A stretch of 64,000 nucleotides of DNA from Catellatospora sp. TT07R-123 (GTDB lineage: Bacteria > Actinomycetota > Actinomycetes > Mycobacteriales > Micromonosporaceae): NCBI RefSeq assembly GCF_018327705.1, contig NZ_BNEM01000002.1, positions 1,054,001-1,118,000 of the forward strand. The letters run 5' to 3'. The translations under genes and the position numbers were made by a program. The notes below the pieces were generated by a model that worked only from the letters and a program-made list of their open reading frames with translations, ran no database searches and was not told the DNA's origin. Below are positions 9,660-17,944 of the stretch, piece by piece (positions within the stretch are counted from its first letter, which is position 1; every line of letters starts with the position of its first letter).

Positions 9660-11018
9660 CTAGCAGGCGCCGCGGTCGGCCCAGACCGCCCAGGAACCGG
9701 GCGCGCTGGGCTCGGCGCCGGTCGACCACCAGGTCGCCTCGTAGCGGCGACTGGCGTATGCGACGTTCGTGCCGGGCGCGTACGCCGTGGTGGCGCTCCA
9801 GCCGGGCAGGCCGCCGCAGCCGCCCGGGTTGCCCGGCGAGGTGCTGGGGCCGGGCGAGGTCGGCGGGGTGCCGCCGGTGACGGTCAGCGTCAGCCCGTAG
9901 GTCTGCAGGATCTCGTTGACCGGCTGGAAGTACGTCGTGCCGCCGGAGGTGCAGTCGCCCGACCCGCCCGAGGTGACACCCTGGGCCTGGTCACCGGCGA
10001 TGAGCGAGCCGCCGGAGTCGCCGGGCTCGGCGCAGACGTCGGTCCGGATCAGACCGGTCACGGTCCCCTGCGAGTAGGTGACCGAGCTGTTGAGCGCGTT
10101 GACGGTGCCGCAGTGCCAGCCGGTGGTGGAACCCGACCGGCACACCGACGCCCCGACCCCGACCGCCTGCGAACCGGCGACCGAGACGGTGCCCGGGTAG
10201 CGGTTGACCTGCGCGCGGGGCGTGTTGCCGGCGGCGACCCGCACCCAGGCGTAGTCGTTGCCCGGGAAGCTCGACCCGGCGAAGCTGCCGCTGGGCTGGG
10301 TCGTGGTGGCGCCGGAGGTGCCGCAGTGCCCGGCGGTGACGAACCCGCCGGTGACCGCGAAACCGACCGAGCAGCGGGTGCCGCTGCCGATGTAGTACGC
10401 GTTGCCGCCGACGACGTCGATCAGCGGCCGGGGCTGCTCGGCGCTCGCCTCGAACCGGAGCGCCCCGCTGTCCAGCCCGCTGGCCGCCGCCCAGGCGCGG
10501 GCGGCGTCGAGGCCGCCGTCGCGGTAGAGGACCGCGACGGTGTTGGTGCGCACGTCCGGGTACCAGCCGGGCACCTCGCGCGGGGCCTGGGCGGCCCGGC
10601 GGTCCAGGCGTGCCGCCGCGTCCCGCAGCGCGGACTCGCTGCGCGCGACGAGGACCGGGGCGGCCCCGGCCGCGCGCACCTTCGCCGCGGCGGTGCTGCC
10701 GGTCACGGCGATGGTGAGCACCGAGGCGTCGGTGTTCAGGTAGGCGCCGCCGAACCCGGCACCGAGGCTGCGGCGCAGGCCGTCCTCGGTGCGGGCGAAG
10801 GCGGCTTCGCGGCCGAGGCGGGCCAGTGCCTGCTCGGGGTTGATGTGCAGGGTACGGGCCAGTTCGGACACCATGCCCCGGTCCGCCGCGACCTGGGGCG
10901 CCGCAGGGGTCGGGGCCGTCCCGGCCATGGCGGCCGGGGCGACCACCAGGGCGACCGAAGCGGCCACGCAGGCGGCCATACCGGCGGTCAGTGCCGCCGT
11001 CCACTTTCTGTCAGCCAT
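9660..11018 (-). CDS. Secreted S1 family (streptogrisin/alpha-lytic type) serine protease with CBM5
   Basis: Protein of 452 residues. Signal peptide about 1-33, a pro-domain (about 45-195) of the alpha-lytic type that assists folding, then a chymotrypsin-like mature domain with the triad in TAGHCGT (H231), GNDYAWV (D255) and EPGDSGGS (S335). A Thr/Pro/Ser linker precedes a C-terminal CBM5/12 chitin-binding module (about 402-452). It degrades protein extracellularly while tethered to chitin. The ATG at 11016-11018 has no clear ribosome site. A TACTTAACAGT motif lies 19 bases before the start and is shared with the chitinase gene, suggesting common control. Confidence 0.93.
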   Translation of the reverse strand: MADRKWTAALTAGMAACVAASVALVVAPAAMAGTAPTPAAPQVAADRGMVSELARTLHINPEQALARLGREAAFARTEDGLRRSLGAGFGGAYLNTDASVLTIAVTGSTAAAKVRAAGAAPVLVARSESALRDAAARLDRRAAQAPREVPGWYPDVRTNTVAVLYRDGGLDAARAWAAASGLDSGALRFEASAEQPRPLIDVVGGNAYYIGSGTRCSVGFAVTGGFVTAGHCGTSGATTTQPSGSFAGSSFPGNDYAWVRVAAGNTPRAQVNRYPGTVSVAGSQAVGVGASVCRSGSTTGWHCGTVNALNSSVTYSQGTVTGLIRTDVCAEPGDSGGSLIAGDQAQGVTSGGSGDCTSGGTTYFQPVNEILQTYGLTLTVTGGTPPTSPGPSTSPGNPGGCGGLPGWSATTAYAPGTNVAYASRRYEATWWSTGAEPSAPGSWAVWADRGAC

Positions 11019-11037
11019 GCAGGCGAATCTATGAACA

Positions 11038-11048
11038 TACTTAACAGT
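11038..11048. promoter_or_regulatory. TACTTAACAGT motif before the S1 protease, shared with the chitinase
   Basis: The identical 11-mer occurs at 29760-29770, 22 bases before the GH18 chitinase start; here it is 19 bases before the protease start (read on the other strand, where the motif is near-palindromic). The distance suits an operator or core promoter on a short-leader transcript. Confidence 0.4.
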
Positions 11049-11156
11049 TCTGTATTACCGAACGACTCCTACCGTTCATGTCGGGTCGGCCGCGCACGGG
11101 CAGCAACGCTCATGACCGCAGGCGACCGCGGGCGGCGTCTGGCAGACTCTCCGTCC

Positions 11157-11681
11157 GTGGACGATGTCGAGCTGAGCGCCCCCGGCCTGCTGCTGCGGCC
11201 CTGGCAGGACCAGGACGCGCCCGTTGTGCTGGCGGCCCTGGCGGACCCGGCCATCGCGCAGTGGAACTCGCAGGGCGTCACCGACCTGGAGGGGGCCGCC
11301 GCCTGGATCCGGTGGCGGGCCGACTGGAGCTGCGGAACCCGGATGTCGCTCGCGGTGTGCGATGAGGTCGGGACGCTGCTGGGCGCGGTGTCGCTGAACC
11401 AGATCCAACGCGGCAACGCGTCGATCGGGTACTGGACCGCCGCCCCCGCCCGAGGTCGCGGCGTCGCGTCCGCCGCGGTCAACGCGCTGTCCGAGTGGGC
11501 CTTCACGCAGGGCGGCCTGTACCGGATCGAGCTCTGCCACGCGGTCGGCAACCCCGCCTCCTGCCGCGTCGCCGCACAGGCCCGCTACCAGCTCGAAGGC
11601 ACGTTGCGCCGGTCGCACCAGTACAGCGACGGGCTGCGCCACGACGAGCACCTGCACGCCCGCCTGGCCGACGACGTCTGA
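11157..11681 (+). CDS. GNAT-family N-acetyltransferase (RimJ/RimL type)
   Basis: Protein of about 174 residues. It starts ELSAPGLLLRPWQDQDAPVVLAAL, has the acetyl-CoA loop in YWTAAPARGRGVASAAVNAL (Q/RxxGxG/A pattern) and the RimJ-type C-terminus (RIELCHAVGNPASCRVAAQARYQLEGTLRRS), which groups it with ribosomal-protein or small-molecule acetyltransferases. The acceptor is unknown. The GTG at 11157 is chosen because a -10-like CAGACT ends eight bases before it, as in leaderless actinobacterial genes; an in-frame ATG at 11112 is the alternative. Confidence 0.85.
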   Translation: MDDVELSAPGLLLRPWQDQDAPVVLAALADPAIAQWNSQGVTDLEGAAAWIRWRADWSCGTRMSLAVCDEVGTLLGAVSLNQIQRGNASIGYWTAAPARGRGVASAAVNALSEWAFTQGGLYRIELCHAVGNPASCRVAAQARYQLEGTLRRSHQYSDGLRHDEHLHARLADDV

Positions 11682-11729
11682 GCGACCCGCACGGCACGAG
11701 CAGCGTGCGAGGTGCCCAGGGGCGCCCGG

Positions 11730-12365
11730 TCAGGCGCACAGCGCGGCGATAACGGTGTCCACATACCAGCGTTCGAATCGTTCGGCAGGCCAGCCGCACC
11801 GCCGGACGAGCCAGTCATAGTTGCGGAAATCCATGGCCAGCCAGAGGACGTCGGCGACGCTGCCGACATCGTGCTCGGGGCGCAGCATGCCGGTGGCGAG
11901 CAGTTCAGCGCCGAAGATGGACATTCCCCGCCGTCGGTCGTCGACCTGCTTCTGCCATATCTCGGCCGCGTCCGGGTCGGCTGCGGCGGCTCCGGCGAGC
12001 GCGATCATCACATCGGCCTGCCGCTCATGCGTGTGCGTGAGGTGCCGTGCATAGCGGACGAGCTTGGCCCTCGGATCGGCCAGTGCTCTGATCTCGGCCA
12101 CGAACGGGCGGTCGGGCAGCGCCACGGGTTCCTCGTCGCCTGCGACCGTCACGTCCACCAGTTCCGACAGAACCTGCCGCTTACTCCCGAAGACCGCATA
12201 GACCGTCTGCACTGACACGCCGGCTTCCGCGGCGAGGGCGGTGAGTGGAGTGGCCGCGTATCCCGGACTGACGAAGAGCCTGGCCGCGGCGTCCAGTATC
12301 GCCCGCCGGGTCTGGCGGGCCTGCTCGTGCCGCCGCGATGAGTCATATCGCCGCTTGACAACCAC
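11730..12365 (-). CDS. TetR-family transcriptional regulator
   Basis: Protein of 211 residues with a TetR helix-turn-helix at about 17-65 (ARQTRRAILDAAARLFVSPGYAATPLTALAAEAGVSVQTVYAVFGSKRQVL). The start is a GTG at 12363-12365 with a -10-like TACACT six bases upstream, fitting a leaderless transcript. It is divergent from a two-gene unit (small alpha-beta protein plus methyltransferase), and the 58-bp gap contains a perfect inverted repeat, so it probably represses both itself and that unit. The effector is unknown. Confidence 0.87.
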   Translation of the reverse strand: MVVKRRYDSSRRHEQARQTRRAILDAAARLFVSPGYAATPLTALAAEAGVSVQTVYAVFGSKRQVLSELVDVTVAGDEEPVALPDRPFVAEIRALADPRAKLVRYARHLTHTHERQADVMIALAGAAAADPDAAEIWQKQVDDRRRGMSIFGAELLATGMLRPEHDVGSVADVLWLAMDFRNYDWLVRRCGWPAERFERWYVDTVIAALCA

Positions 12366-12384
12366 GGTCGGAGTGTAGTGCCAT

Positions 12385-12411
12385 ATTCATTAGAGTGTAG
12401 CTTTAATGAAT
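12385..12411. promoter_or_regulatory. Inverted repeat between divergent TetR and methyltransferase operon
   Basis: ATTCATTA (12385-12392) and TAATGAAT (12404-12411) are perfectly complementary across an 11-bp centre. The dyad covers the promoter region of both divergent units, the usual place for a TetR operator. Confidence 0.6.
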
Positions 12412-12423
12412 GGAGTCATGACC

Positions 12424-12717
12424 ATGTTGTTCGGAGTGGTGCAGGAGATGCCGGGCGTCAGCGAGTCCGAGTACCGCTCGGTGGAGCAGCACCTCGGCCC
12501 CGATCGGCCGCCTGGCCTCCTCGCGCACGTCGCGGGCCCGGTTGACGGCGGCTGGCGGATCATCAACATCTGGCAGGACGAGCAGGCGTTCCGGCGGTTC
12601 CAATCCGAGCGGCTCATGCGCGCCGCCGGGCTGGCGGCCCAGGAAGAAGGCTTCGACGCCAGCAAGGCGGCAGGGTTCAGCTCGATGTCGGTGACGGGCA
12701 CGGAGATGCCGTTCTGA
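12424..12717 (+). CDS. Small conserved-type protein, probable dimeric alpha-beta barrel
   Basis: Protein of 97 residues: MLFGVVQEMPGVSESEYRSVEQHLGPDRPPGLLAHVAG then GGWRIINIWQDEQAFRRFQSERLM. The pattern (a strand, a helix with a His, a Trp-Arg-Ile-Ile-Asn-Ile-Trp strand, then a helix of a substituted EthD/ABM type) suggests a ferredoxin-like dimeric barrel, which often binds or oxidises small aromatic compounds. No function can be assigned. Of three nearby in-frame ATGs the one at 12424 has GGAG eight bases upstream. Its stop overlaps the methyltransferase start by one base (TGATG), so the two are translationally coupled. Confidence 0.75.
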   Translation: MLFGVVQEMPGVSESEYRSVEQHLGPDRPPGLLAHVAGPVDGGWRIINIWQDEQAFRRFQSERLMRAAGLAAQEEGFDASKAAGFSSMSVTGTEMPF

Positions 12718-13580
12718 TGTCCGACATCGCCGAGCTCAGGGCACGCAACGCCGACTTCTGGGCACAGGCGGCAGAGGGCTGGATCCGGCAGGCGGAACGC
12801 CACGACAAGCTTGGCCACCCGCTCGGAGCCGTGGCGATGCGGTCGCTGGACCTGAAGCCGGGCGAGCACGTACTGGACGTGGGCTGCGGTTGCGGGGGCA
12901 CGACCGCCGCCCTGGCGGCACTGGCCGCCCCTGACGGCTCGGCAGTCGGCCTGGACCTGTCAACGGACATGATCGCGGCAGCCAGGCGACGGTTTCCGGC
13001 CGACCGCCATCCCGGGCTCCACTTCGCGGCCGGTGACATCGAAACCGCGGCAACCGTGCCGGGAACTCCGTTCGACGCGGCCTTCTCCCGAATGACACTG
13101 ATGTTGCTGGCCGATCCGGTTGCCGCGAGCACCAGGATCCAGCGGGTGCTACGCCCCGGCGGCCGTCTGTCCGCCACCGTGTTCCGTGACGGCCCCGCCA
13201 ACCCATGGCTCCCGGCCGCGGTGCTCGCCGCAGCCCCGCACGTGGGTGCGCTGCCCCCGTTGCCGGTCGGCACCGAGCCAGGCCCCTTCGCCTTCGCCGA
13301 TCCCGCCCATATCAGCGACGTGCTGCGCCAGGCGGGCTTCACGGACATCGCCATCGACCCATACGACGTCGAACTCGAAGCACCGGACGAACCCGATGCC
13401 GTCGCTGAGTGGCTCATCGATCTCGGGCCGGCTGGAGCCGCCTACCGGGCAGCCCCCGTCGCCCGGCAGACCGCGGCGCGAGCAGCGGCCGTGCGACTAC
13501 TGCGGCGCTACCACGAACGCGGCGCCGGCTACCGGTTGCCGGCCGGGCTGTGGCACATCCGCGCCGCTACACCTCTGTAG
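12717..13580 (+). CDS. Class I SAM-dependent methyltransferase
   Basis: Protein of 287 residues. SAM-binding motif I is VLDVGCGCGGTTAAL (about 54-68), followed by the acidic strand end GLDLS and AAGDIE. The later motif LRPGGRLSATVFRD matches UbiE/Coq5-type methyltransferases. The C-terminus carries a helical cap typical of small-molecule methyltransferases. The substrate is unknown. It is coupled to the upstream barrel protein and lies divergent from a TetR gene that probably controls both. Confidence 0.85.
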   Translation: MSDIAELRARNADFWAQAAEGWIRQAERHDKLGHPLGAVAMRSLDLKPGEHVLDVGCGCGGTTAALAALAAPDGSAVGLDLSTDMIAAARRRFPADRHPGLHFAAGDIETAATVPGTPFDAAFSRMTLMLLADPVAASTRIQRVLRPGGRLSATVFRDGPANPWLPAAVLAAAPHVGALPPLPVGTEPGPFAFADPAHISDVLRQAGFTDIAIDPYDVELEAPDEPDAVAEWLIDLGPAGAAYRAAPVARQTAARAAAVRLLRRYHERGAGYRLPAGLWHIRAATPL

Positions 13581-13605
13581 ATCTCATCTCGCGAACAGGA
13601 TCAGG

Positions 13606-13989
13606 ATGCTCCGCACAGCATGCGCCACCCTCGTCATGTCCATCGCACTCGCCAGCCTGCTCACCGGTTGCGCCGAAAGCGCCCGCCCGGACGACAGCAG
13701 TCAGCCGAATGCCACGTCATCGCCCGCCCACGACCTCTGCGGCCCAGCCGCCGCCACGGTCGAACAGCACCTCCACGCCCCCGAAGTAGAGAAGGTCGTC
13801 GTCGTCGGACAATGCACTGCGCTGGTGGTCGACACCACCCTCGACGACGAGGACGTCGAGGCTGCCAGGCAGCTGTGCGAGAAGGCCGCGGAGGTCGCAT
13901 ACACCGGCGATGTCAACTCCATCGCCATCAAGAGCAAAGGCGGCCGCGAGCTCGCGCAAGGCATCTCCGGCATGAAATGCCTGGGATAG
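13606..13989 (+). CDS. Small lipoprotein of unknown function
   Basis: Protein of 127 residues. A short hydrophobic leader ends in the lipobox LLTGC (Cys at about 22), so the mature protein is probably lipid-anchored on the outer face of the membrane. The remainder is hydrophilic with four further Cys residues (LCGP, GQCT, QLCEK, MKCLG). No family is recognised. ATG at 13606 with AGGA just upstream; the longer open frame before it overlaps the methyltransferase gene. Confidence 0.75.
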   Translation: MLRTACATLVMSIALASLLTGCAESARPDDSSQPNATSSPAHDLCGPAAATVEQHLHAPEVEKVVVVGQCTALVVDTTLDDEDVEAARQLCEKAAEVAYTGDVNSIAIKSKGGRELAQGISGMKCLG

Positions 13990-14015
13990 CGGCCCGGCCG
14001 CAGGGCATCGGCCGG

Positions 14016-14909
14016 CTACGCCGACGGCCGCCGGGTGGGCGCGAGCCCCGACCAGGAGCCAGGCGGATCGGCCAGGAACCGCAGCAGATTGAGGATGCGG
14101 CTGGCCGGTGGAGCGGTCCAGTGGCGCCGCCCCGCTTGCGGCACCGGGTCGCGCAGCCGGGCGAGCGCCCAGTGCAGGTGCACCCGCAGGATCGCCGCCT
14201 CGCCGACCGGCGTCTCCGGTGCCTGCTCACGGTATCCGGCGAGCACCTCGACCACATCGGACAGGTTCAGCTTCGCGAAGTCGTCCGCCGGATCGCCGAG
14301 GTGGGTGTCGCCCCAGTCCACCACCGCCGCGTAGCGGCCGTCCGCTGCGGCCAGGACGTTCTGGGGCGCGACGTCACCGTGCAGCACCGCCACGCCCTCG
14401 GGCGGGCGCAGCTCGTCCAGGTGGGCGAACCACCCCGTGAGCCATCGCGCCGTGTCGAGGTCGAGATGACCGACGGTGGCCATCGCATCGACAAGGTCGG
14501 CCGGGTCGCCGCCGACCTCCGCGACCAGGCCCTGCACCGGCGCCAGCGAGTGTAGGCGGGCCAGATCGCGACCGAGTTCGCGCAGCAGGCGCGGTCGCGC
14601 AGGCGTCGCGGCCGCGGCGAGGTCGACGACGCCGACCCGCTCCTGCACCAGGTACGGCGCCGGGACGAGGGTCAGGCTGTCGTCGTACGCGATGATGGCG
14701 GGCGTGCGCACCCCGGCGGCCCGCGCTGGGCCGATGACCAGGGTCTCCCGCCGCAGGTCGGCCTCGCACCCGGCGCGGGCGATCCGCAGGAACAGATCCT
14801 CGCCCAGCAGGTACGCGTGGTTGGCGACCCCGCCCGGCACCGGCCGCACCGCGTCCGCGGGCACCCCGTGCCGGGCCGCGACCGCGACCGCCGCCGCGAG
14901 GTCAGCCAC
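14016..14909 (-). CDS. APH-family phosphotransferase coupled to a LacI regulator
   Basis: Protein of 297 residues with the aminoglycoside phosphotransferase/choline kinase fold. The Brenner motif is VLHGDVAPQN (HGD 177-179, N184) and the second metal site is VVDWGD (D198). The N-lobe has GGVANHAYLLGEDLFLRIA. The phosphate acceptor cannot be read from sequence. The GTG start overlaps the LacI stop by 8 bp, so it is the last gene of the sugar-transport operon. That position suggests a small-molecule or sugar kinase rather than a drug-resistance enzyme; this is inference. Confidence 0.82.
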   Translation of the reverse strand: MADLAAAVAVAARHGVPADAVRPVPGGVANHAYLLGEDLFLRIARAGCEADLRRETLVIGPARAAGVRTPAIIAYDDSLTLVPAPYLVQERVGVVDLAAAATPARPRLLRELGRDLARLHSLAPVQGLVAEVGGDPADLVDAMATVGHLDLDTARWLTGWFAHLDELRPPEGVAVLHGDVAPQNVLAAADGRYAAVVDWGDTHLGDPADDFAKLNLSDVVEVLAGYREQAPETPVGEAAILRVHLHWALARLRDPVPQAGRRHWTAPPASRILNLLRFLADPPGSWSGLAPTRRPSA

Positions 14910-15924
14910 GCGCTGCCGTGCCGAGCGTGCTCTCCCGGGGCATCAGCTCCCAGGTCGGCTGCACCTCGCACGGTTCGGCCTCGGCGCGCTGCTCGACCCG
15001 CGCGACCAGCGCGGCCACGGCCAGCCTGCCGATGCTCTCCTTGTCCGGCGAGATCGTGGTCAGCGTCGGGCTGCTGAACCGGCCCTCCTCGATGTCGTCG
15101 AAGCCGATCACCGCGACGTCCTCGGGCACCCGCAGCCCCCGCTCGTGCAGGGCCCGCATCGCACCGATGGCGACCAGGTCGTTGTAGGCGAACACCGCGT
15201 CGGGCTCCTGCCCGCTGTCCAGCAGCCGGTGCACCGCCGCGGCGCCGTCGCCGCGCCCGAACGTGGGCGTGGTCGCCACCAGCGCGGCGTCGAACCGCAA
15301 CCCGGCCGCGGCCAGCGCGTCCTCGTACCCGCGCAGGCGCAGGTGGGCGGGCTGGCGGCGGGCGTCGGCGTGGGCGCCGACGAACGCGATCCGCCGCCGC
15401 CCCAGCCCGATCAGGTGCTGCATGGCCGCGCTGCTCGCCGCCACGTTGTCGATGGCGATGTGGTCGTACGGCACGTCGTACACGCTCTCGCCGACCAGCA
15501 CCAGCGGGGTGGAGCTGGTCCGGGCGAGCACGGCCGCCCGGTCCAGCTGCACCGGGCTGAGGATCAGCCCGTCGATGATCTGCTCCCGGAACCCGTCGCT
15601 GACCAGCAGTTCCTTCTCGCGGTCACCGTCGGTGTAGTCGAGCAGCAGGGTGTAACCGTGCCGCGCGGCCTCCCGGATCGCCGCCCCGGCCAGCTCGGCG
15701 AAGTACGGGTTGTTCAGTTCCGGGATGGCCAGGGCGATGATTCCGGTACGGCCCCGGCGCAGGTGCCGGGCGGACAGGTTGGGGGTGTACCCCAACTCGT
15801 CGATCGCCTGCTGCACCCGCACCCGGGTGGCCTCGCCGACCGGCCGGTATCCGTTGATCACGTTGGAAACCGTCGCCAACGACACACCGGCTCGCGCGGC
15901 GATCGCCTTGAGACTGACCCCCAC
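14902..15924 (-). CDS. LacI-family repressor of the furanose transport operon
   Basis: About 340 residues. N-terminal LacI helix-turn-helix VSLKAIAARAGVSLATVSNVINGYRPV followed by the hinge helix (TPNLSARHLRRGRTGIIAL) and a periplasmic-binding-like sensor domain (PELNNPYFAELAGAAI, FDDIEEGRFSSPTLTTI). It probably senses the imported sugar. The GTG at 15922-15924 is favoured because GGAGGA lies ten bases upstream; an ATG at 15943-15945 has no site. It is the fifth gene of the minus-strand operon. A perfect LacI-like palindrome with central CG (20698-20709) lies before the first gene and is its likely operator. Confidence 0.9.
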   Translation of the reverse strand: MGVSLKAIAARAGVSLATVSNVINGYRPVGEATRVRVQQAIDELGYTPNLSARHLRRGRTGIIALAIPELNNPYFAELAGAAIREAARHGYTLLLDYTDGDREKELLVSDGFREQIIDGLILSPVQLDRAAVLARTSSTPLVLVGESVYDVPYDHIAIDNVAASSAAMQHLIGLGRRRIAFVGAHADARRQPAHLRLRGYEDALAAAGLRFDAALVATTPTFGRGDGAAAVHRLLDSGQEPDAVFAYNDLVAIGAMRALHERGLRVPEDVAVIGFDDIEEGRFSSPTLTTISPDKESIGRLAVAALVARVEQRAEAEPCEVQPTWELMPRESTLGTAARG

Positions 15925-15977
15925 CGCTGGGCTTCCTCCGCTCATTGCTCATTGTCATCATGGCCGGTCACCGAAGG

Positions 15978-16997
15978 TCAACGCAGACGCTGACTCCGGC
16001 TCAGATATGTCTGGACGACCACCACCACGATCAGGAACGCTCCACTCACCACTGACTGGTAGGACGAGTCGAGTGTGCCGATCTGGTTGATCACGTTCTG
16101 GATGACGCCGAGCAGCAGCACGCCGCACAGCGTCCCGCTGACGCTGCCCGCGCCGCCGACCAGCAGGGTCCCGCCGATCACCACCGCGGCGATCGCGTCG
16201 AGTTCCATCCCCACGCCGAGGATGGTGACCCCGGACGACAGCCGGGCCGCGTTCAGCGCCCCGGCGAACCCGGCCAGCAGCGCGCTGGCGGTGTACGTGA
16301 TCAGTTTGATCCGGGCCACCGGCAGCCCCATCAGCGCGGCCGCCTGCTCGCTGCCGCCGACGGCGAACACCGCCTGCCCGTACCGGGTGCGCTGGAGCAG
16401 CAGCCCGCCGACGGCGAAGGCCAGCAGCGCCAGCCACACCGGGTAGCCGAGCCCGAGGAAGGTGCCCTGCCCCAGCTTCGCGAACGCCGACCCCTTCTCG
16501 ATGAGGTACGTCTGCGACCCCTCGTCGGTCAGCGCGAGCAGCAGCCCGCGCGCGCCGAGGAGGCTGGCCAGCGTCACGATGAACGGCGCCAGCCGCGCCT
16601 TGGCGATCAGGAAGCCGTTGAGCAGCCCGATCGCCCCGCACACGACCAGCGGCAGCAGCAGCGCGGGCAGCATCCCCCAGCGGGAGCCGTACGCGGCGAG
16701 CACGCCGCCGAGGGCGAACACCGACCCGACCGACAGATCGATGCCGCCGCCGATGATGACGAACGCCATGCCCAGGGCCACGATCGCCAGGAACGCGGAC
16801 TGGATGGCGATGCCCTGGAAGTTGCCGACGGTCCCGAACGAGGGGAACCGCACCGAGGCGACCACCACGACGACGGCCAGCACGGCCAGGGCGCCGTGAC
16901 GTTGCAGCAGCCCGGCGACGCGCTCGCCGCGGGTGGGCTGCTCGACCGGCACCTCGTGGCGCTGCGGCGCCGGTGCGGCGAGGGTGGAGGTGCTCAT
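15978..16997 (-). CDS. yjfF: Sugar ABC transporter permease, YjfF type
   Basis: Protein of 339 residues with 8-10 membrane helices and the RbsC/YtfT/YjfF signature IIGGGIDLSVGSVFALGGV. The second permease of a galactofuranose-type importer in E. coli is YjfF, and this protein occupies the same relative position. It forms the membrane channel with the upstream permease. Start ATG 16995-16997 overlaps the preceding stop (ATGA). Confidence 0.88.
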   Translation of the reverse strand: MSTSTLAAPAPQRHEVPVEQPTRGERVAGLLQRHGALAVLAVVVVVASVRFPSFGTVGNFQGIAIQSAFLAIVALGMAFVIIGGGIDLSVGSVFALGGVLAAYGSRWGMLPALLLPLVVCGAIGLLNGFLIAKARLAPFIVTLASLLGARGLLLALTDEGSQTYLIEKGSAFAKLGQGTFLGLGYPVWLALLAFAVGGLLLQRTRYGQAVFAVGGSEQAAALMGLPVARIKLITYTASALLAGFAGALNAARLSSGVTILGVGMELDAIAAVVIGGTLLVGGAGSVSGTLCGVLLLGVIQNVINQIGTLDSSYQSVVSGAFLIVVVVVQTYLSRSQRLR

Positions 16998-17944
16998 CGG
17001 CGTCGCTCCCGGGCCAGGTAGACGGCGCCGAGGATGATGGCTGCCTGCACCATCTGCGCCGTCGAGTCGGACAGGTTGTGGCTGATCAGGGTCGCCCGCA
17101 GCAGCTGCATCAGCAGCGCTCCGGCGACGGTGCCGAGCACCCGGATCCGGCCGCCGGACAGCGGCGTGCCGCCGACGACGACGGCGGTGATGGCCGACAG
17201 CTCCATCAGGTTGCCGATCGCGGACGGGTCGCTGGCGGTGAGGCGGGCCGTGGCCAGCACCCCGGCCAGCGCCGCGAGCACCGCGCACAGCACGTACGTG
17301 CCCAGCAGCACGCGGCGCACCGGGAGCCCGGCCAGGGTGGCCGCCGCCCGGTTGCCGCCGATGGCCACCAGCTGGCGGCCGTACGTCGTCTGCGACACGA
17401 GCAGGCCCACGGCCAGCGACAGCACTCCGGCGATCACGACGACGACCGGGATGCCCAGGATGTCGTCGGAGCCGAGTGCGAGCAGGTCGGTGTTCTCGAT
17501 CTGCTTGAGCCGGCCGCCGGCCAGCACCAGGGCCAGGCCCCGGCCGCCGACGAGCAGGGCGAGGGTCGCCACGATCGGCTGGAGGCCGACGACGGCGACC
17601 AGCAGGCCGTTGACCGCGCCGACGACCAGGCCGGTGAGCAGCGCCATCACGATGGCGGGCCCCATGCCGTAGCCGAGGTACAGCGGCAGCGCCGCAGCCG
17701 ACAGGGCCATCACCGAGCCGACCGACAGGTCGACGCCCTCGGTGCCGATGACCATGGCCATGCCCAGCGCCACGATCAGCACCGGTGCGACCTGGATCAG
17801 CTGGGTGCGCAGGTTGGCCGTGGTGAGGAAGTTGTCGGTGAACACGGCGTTGAACGCGAGCACCACCACCACCGCGGCGTAGACGCCGTACTGGGGCAGC
17901 GCGGCCGACAGCCGGGCGGTGCGGGGCAGGGCGAGGTCGGTCAT
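16994..17944 (-). CDS. ytfT: Sugar ABC transporter permease, YtfT type
   Basis: Protein of 316 residues, hydrophobic throughout, with IGTEGVDLSVGSVMAL and GLQPIVATLALLVGGRGLALVL, characteristic of ribose/galactofuranose-family permeases. It pairs with the downstream YjfF-like permease. Its start overlaps the ATPase stop by four bases (ATGA), so stoichiometry is probably set by translational coupling. Confidence 0.88.
   Translation of the reverse strand: MTDLALPRTARLSAALPQYGVYAAVVVVLAFNAVFTDNFLTTANLRTQLIQVAPVLIVALGMAMVIGTEGVDLSVGSVMALSAAALPLYLGYGMGPAIVMALLTGLVVGAVNGLLVAVVGLQPIVATLALLVGGRGLALVLAGGRLKQIENTDLLALGSDDILGIPVVVVIAGVLSLAVGLLVSQTTYGRQLVAIGGNRAAATLAGLPVRRVLLGTYVLCAVLAALAGVLATARLTASDPSAIGNLMELSAITAVVVGGTPLSGGRIRVLGTVAGALLMQLLRATLISHNLSDSTAQMVQAAIILGAVYLARERRR

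Noticed and set aside
5854-9663. 1269-codon plus-strand frame across TetR, membrane protein and M4 protease
   Set aside because: It overlaps three well-supported genes in other frames and has no recognisable domain.
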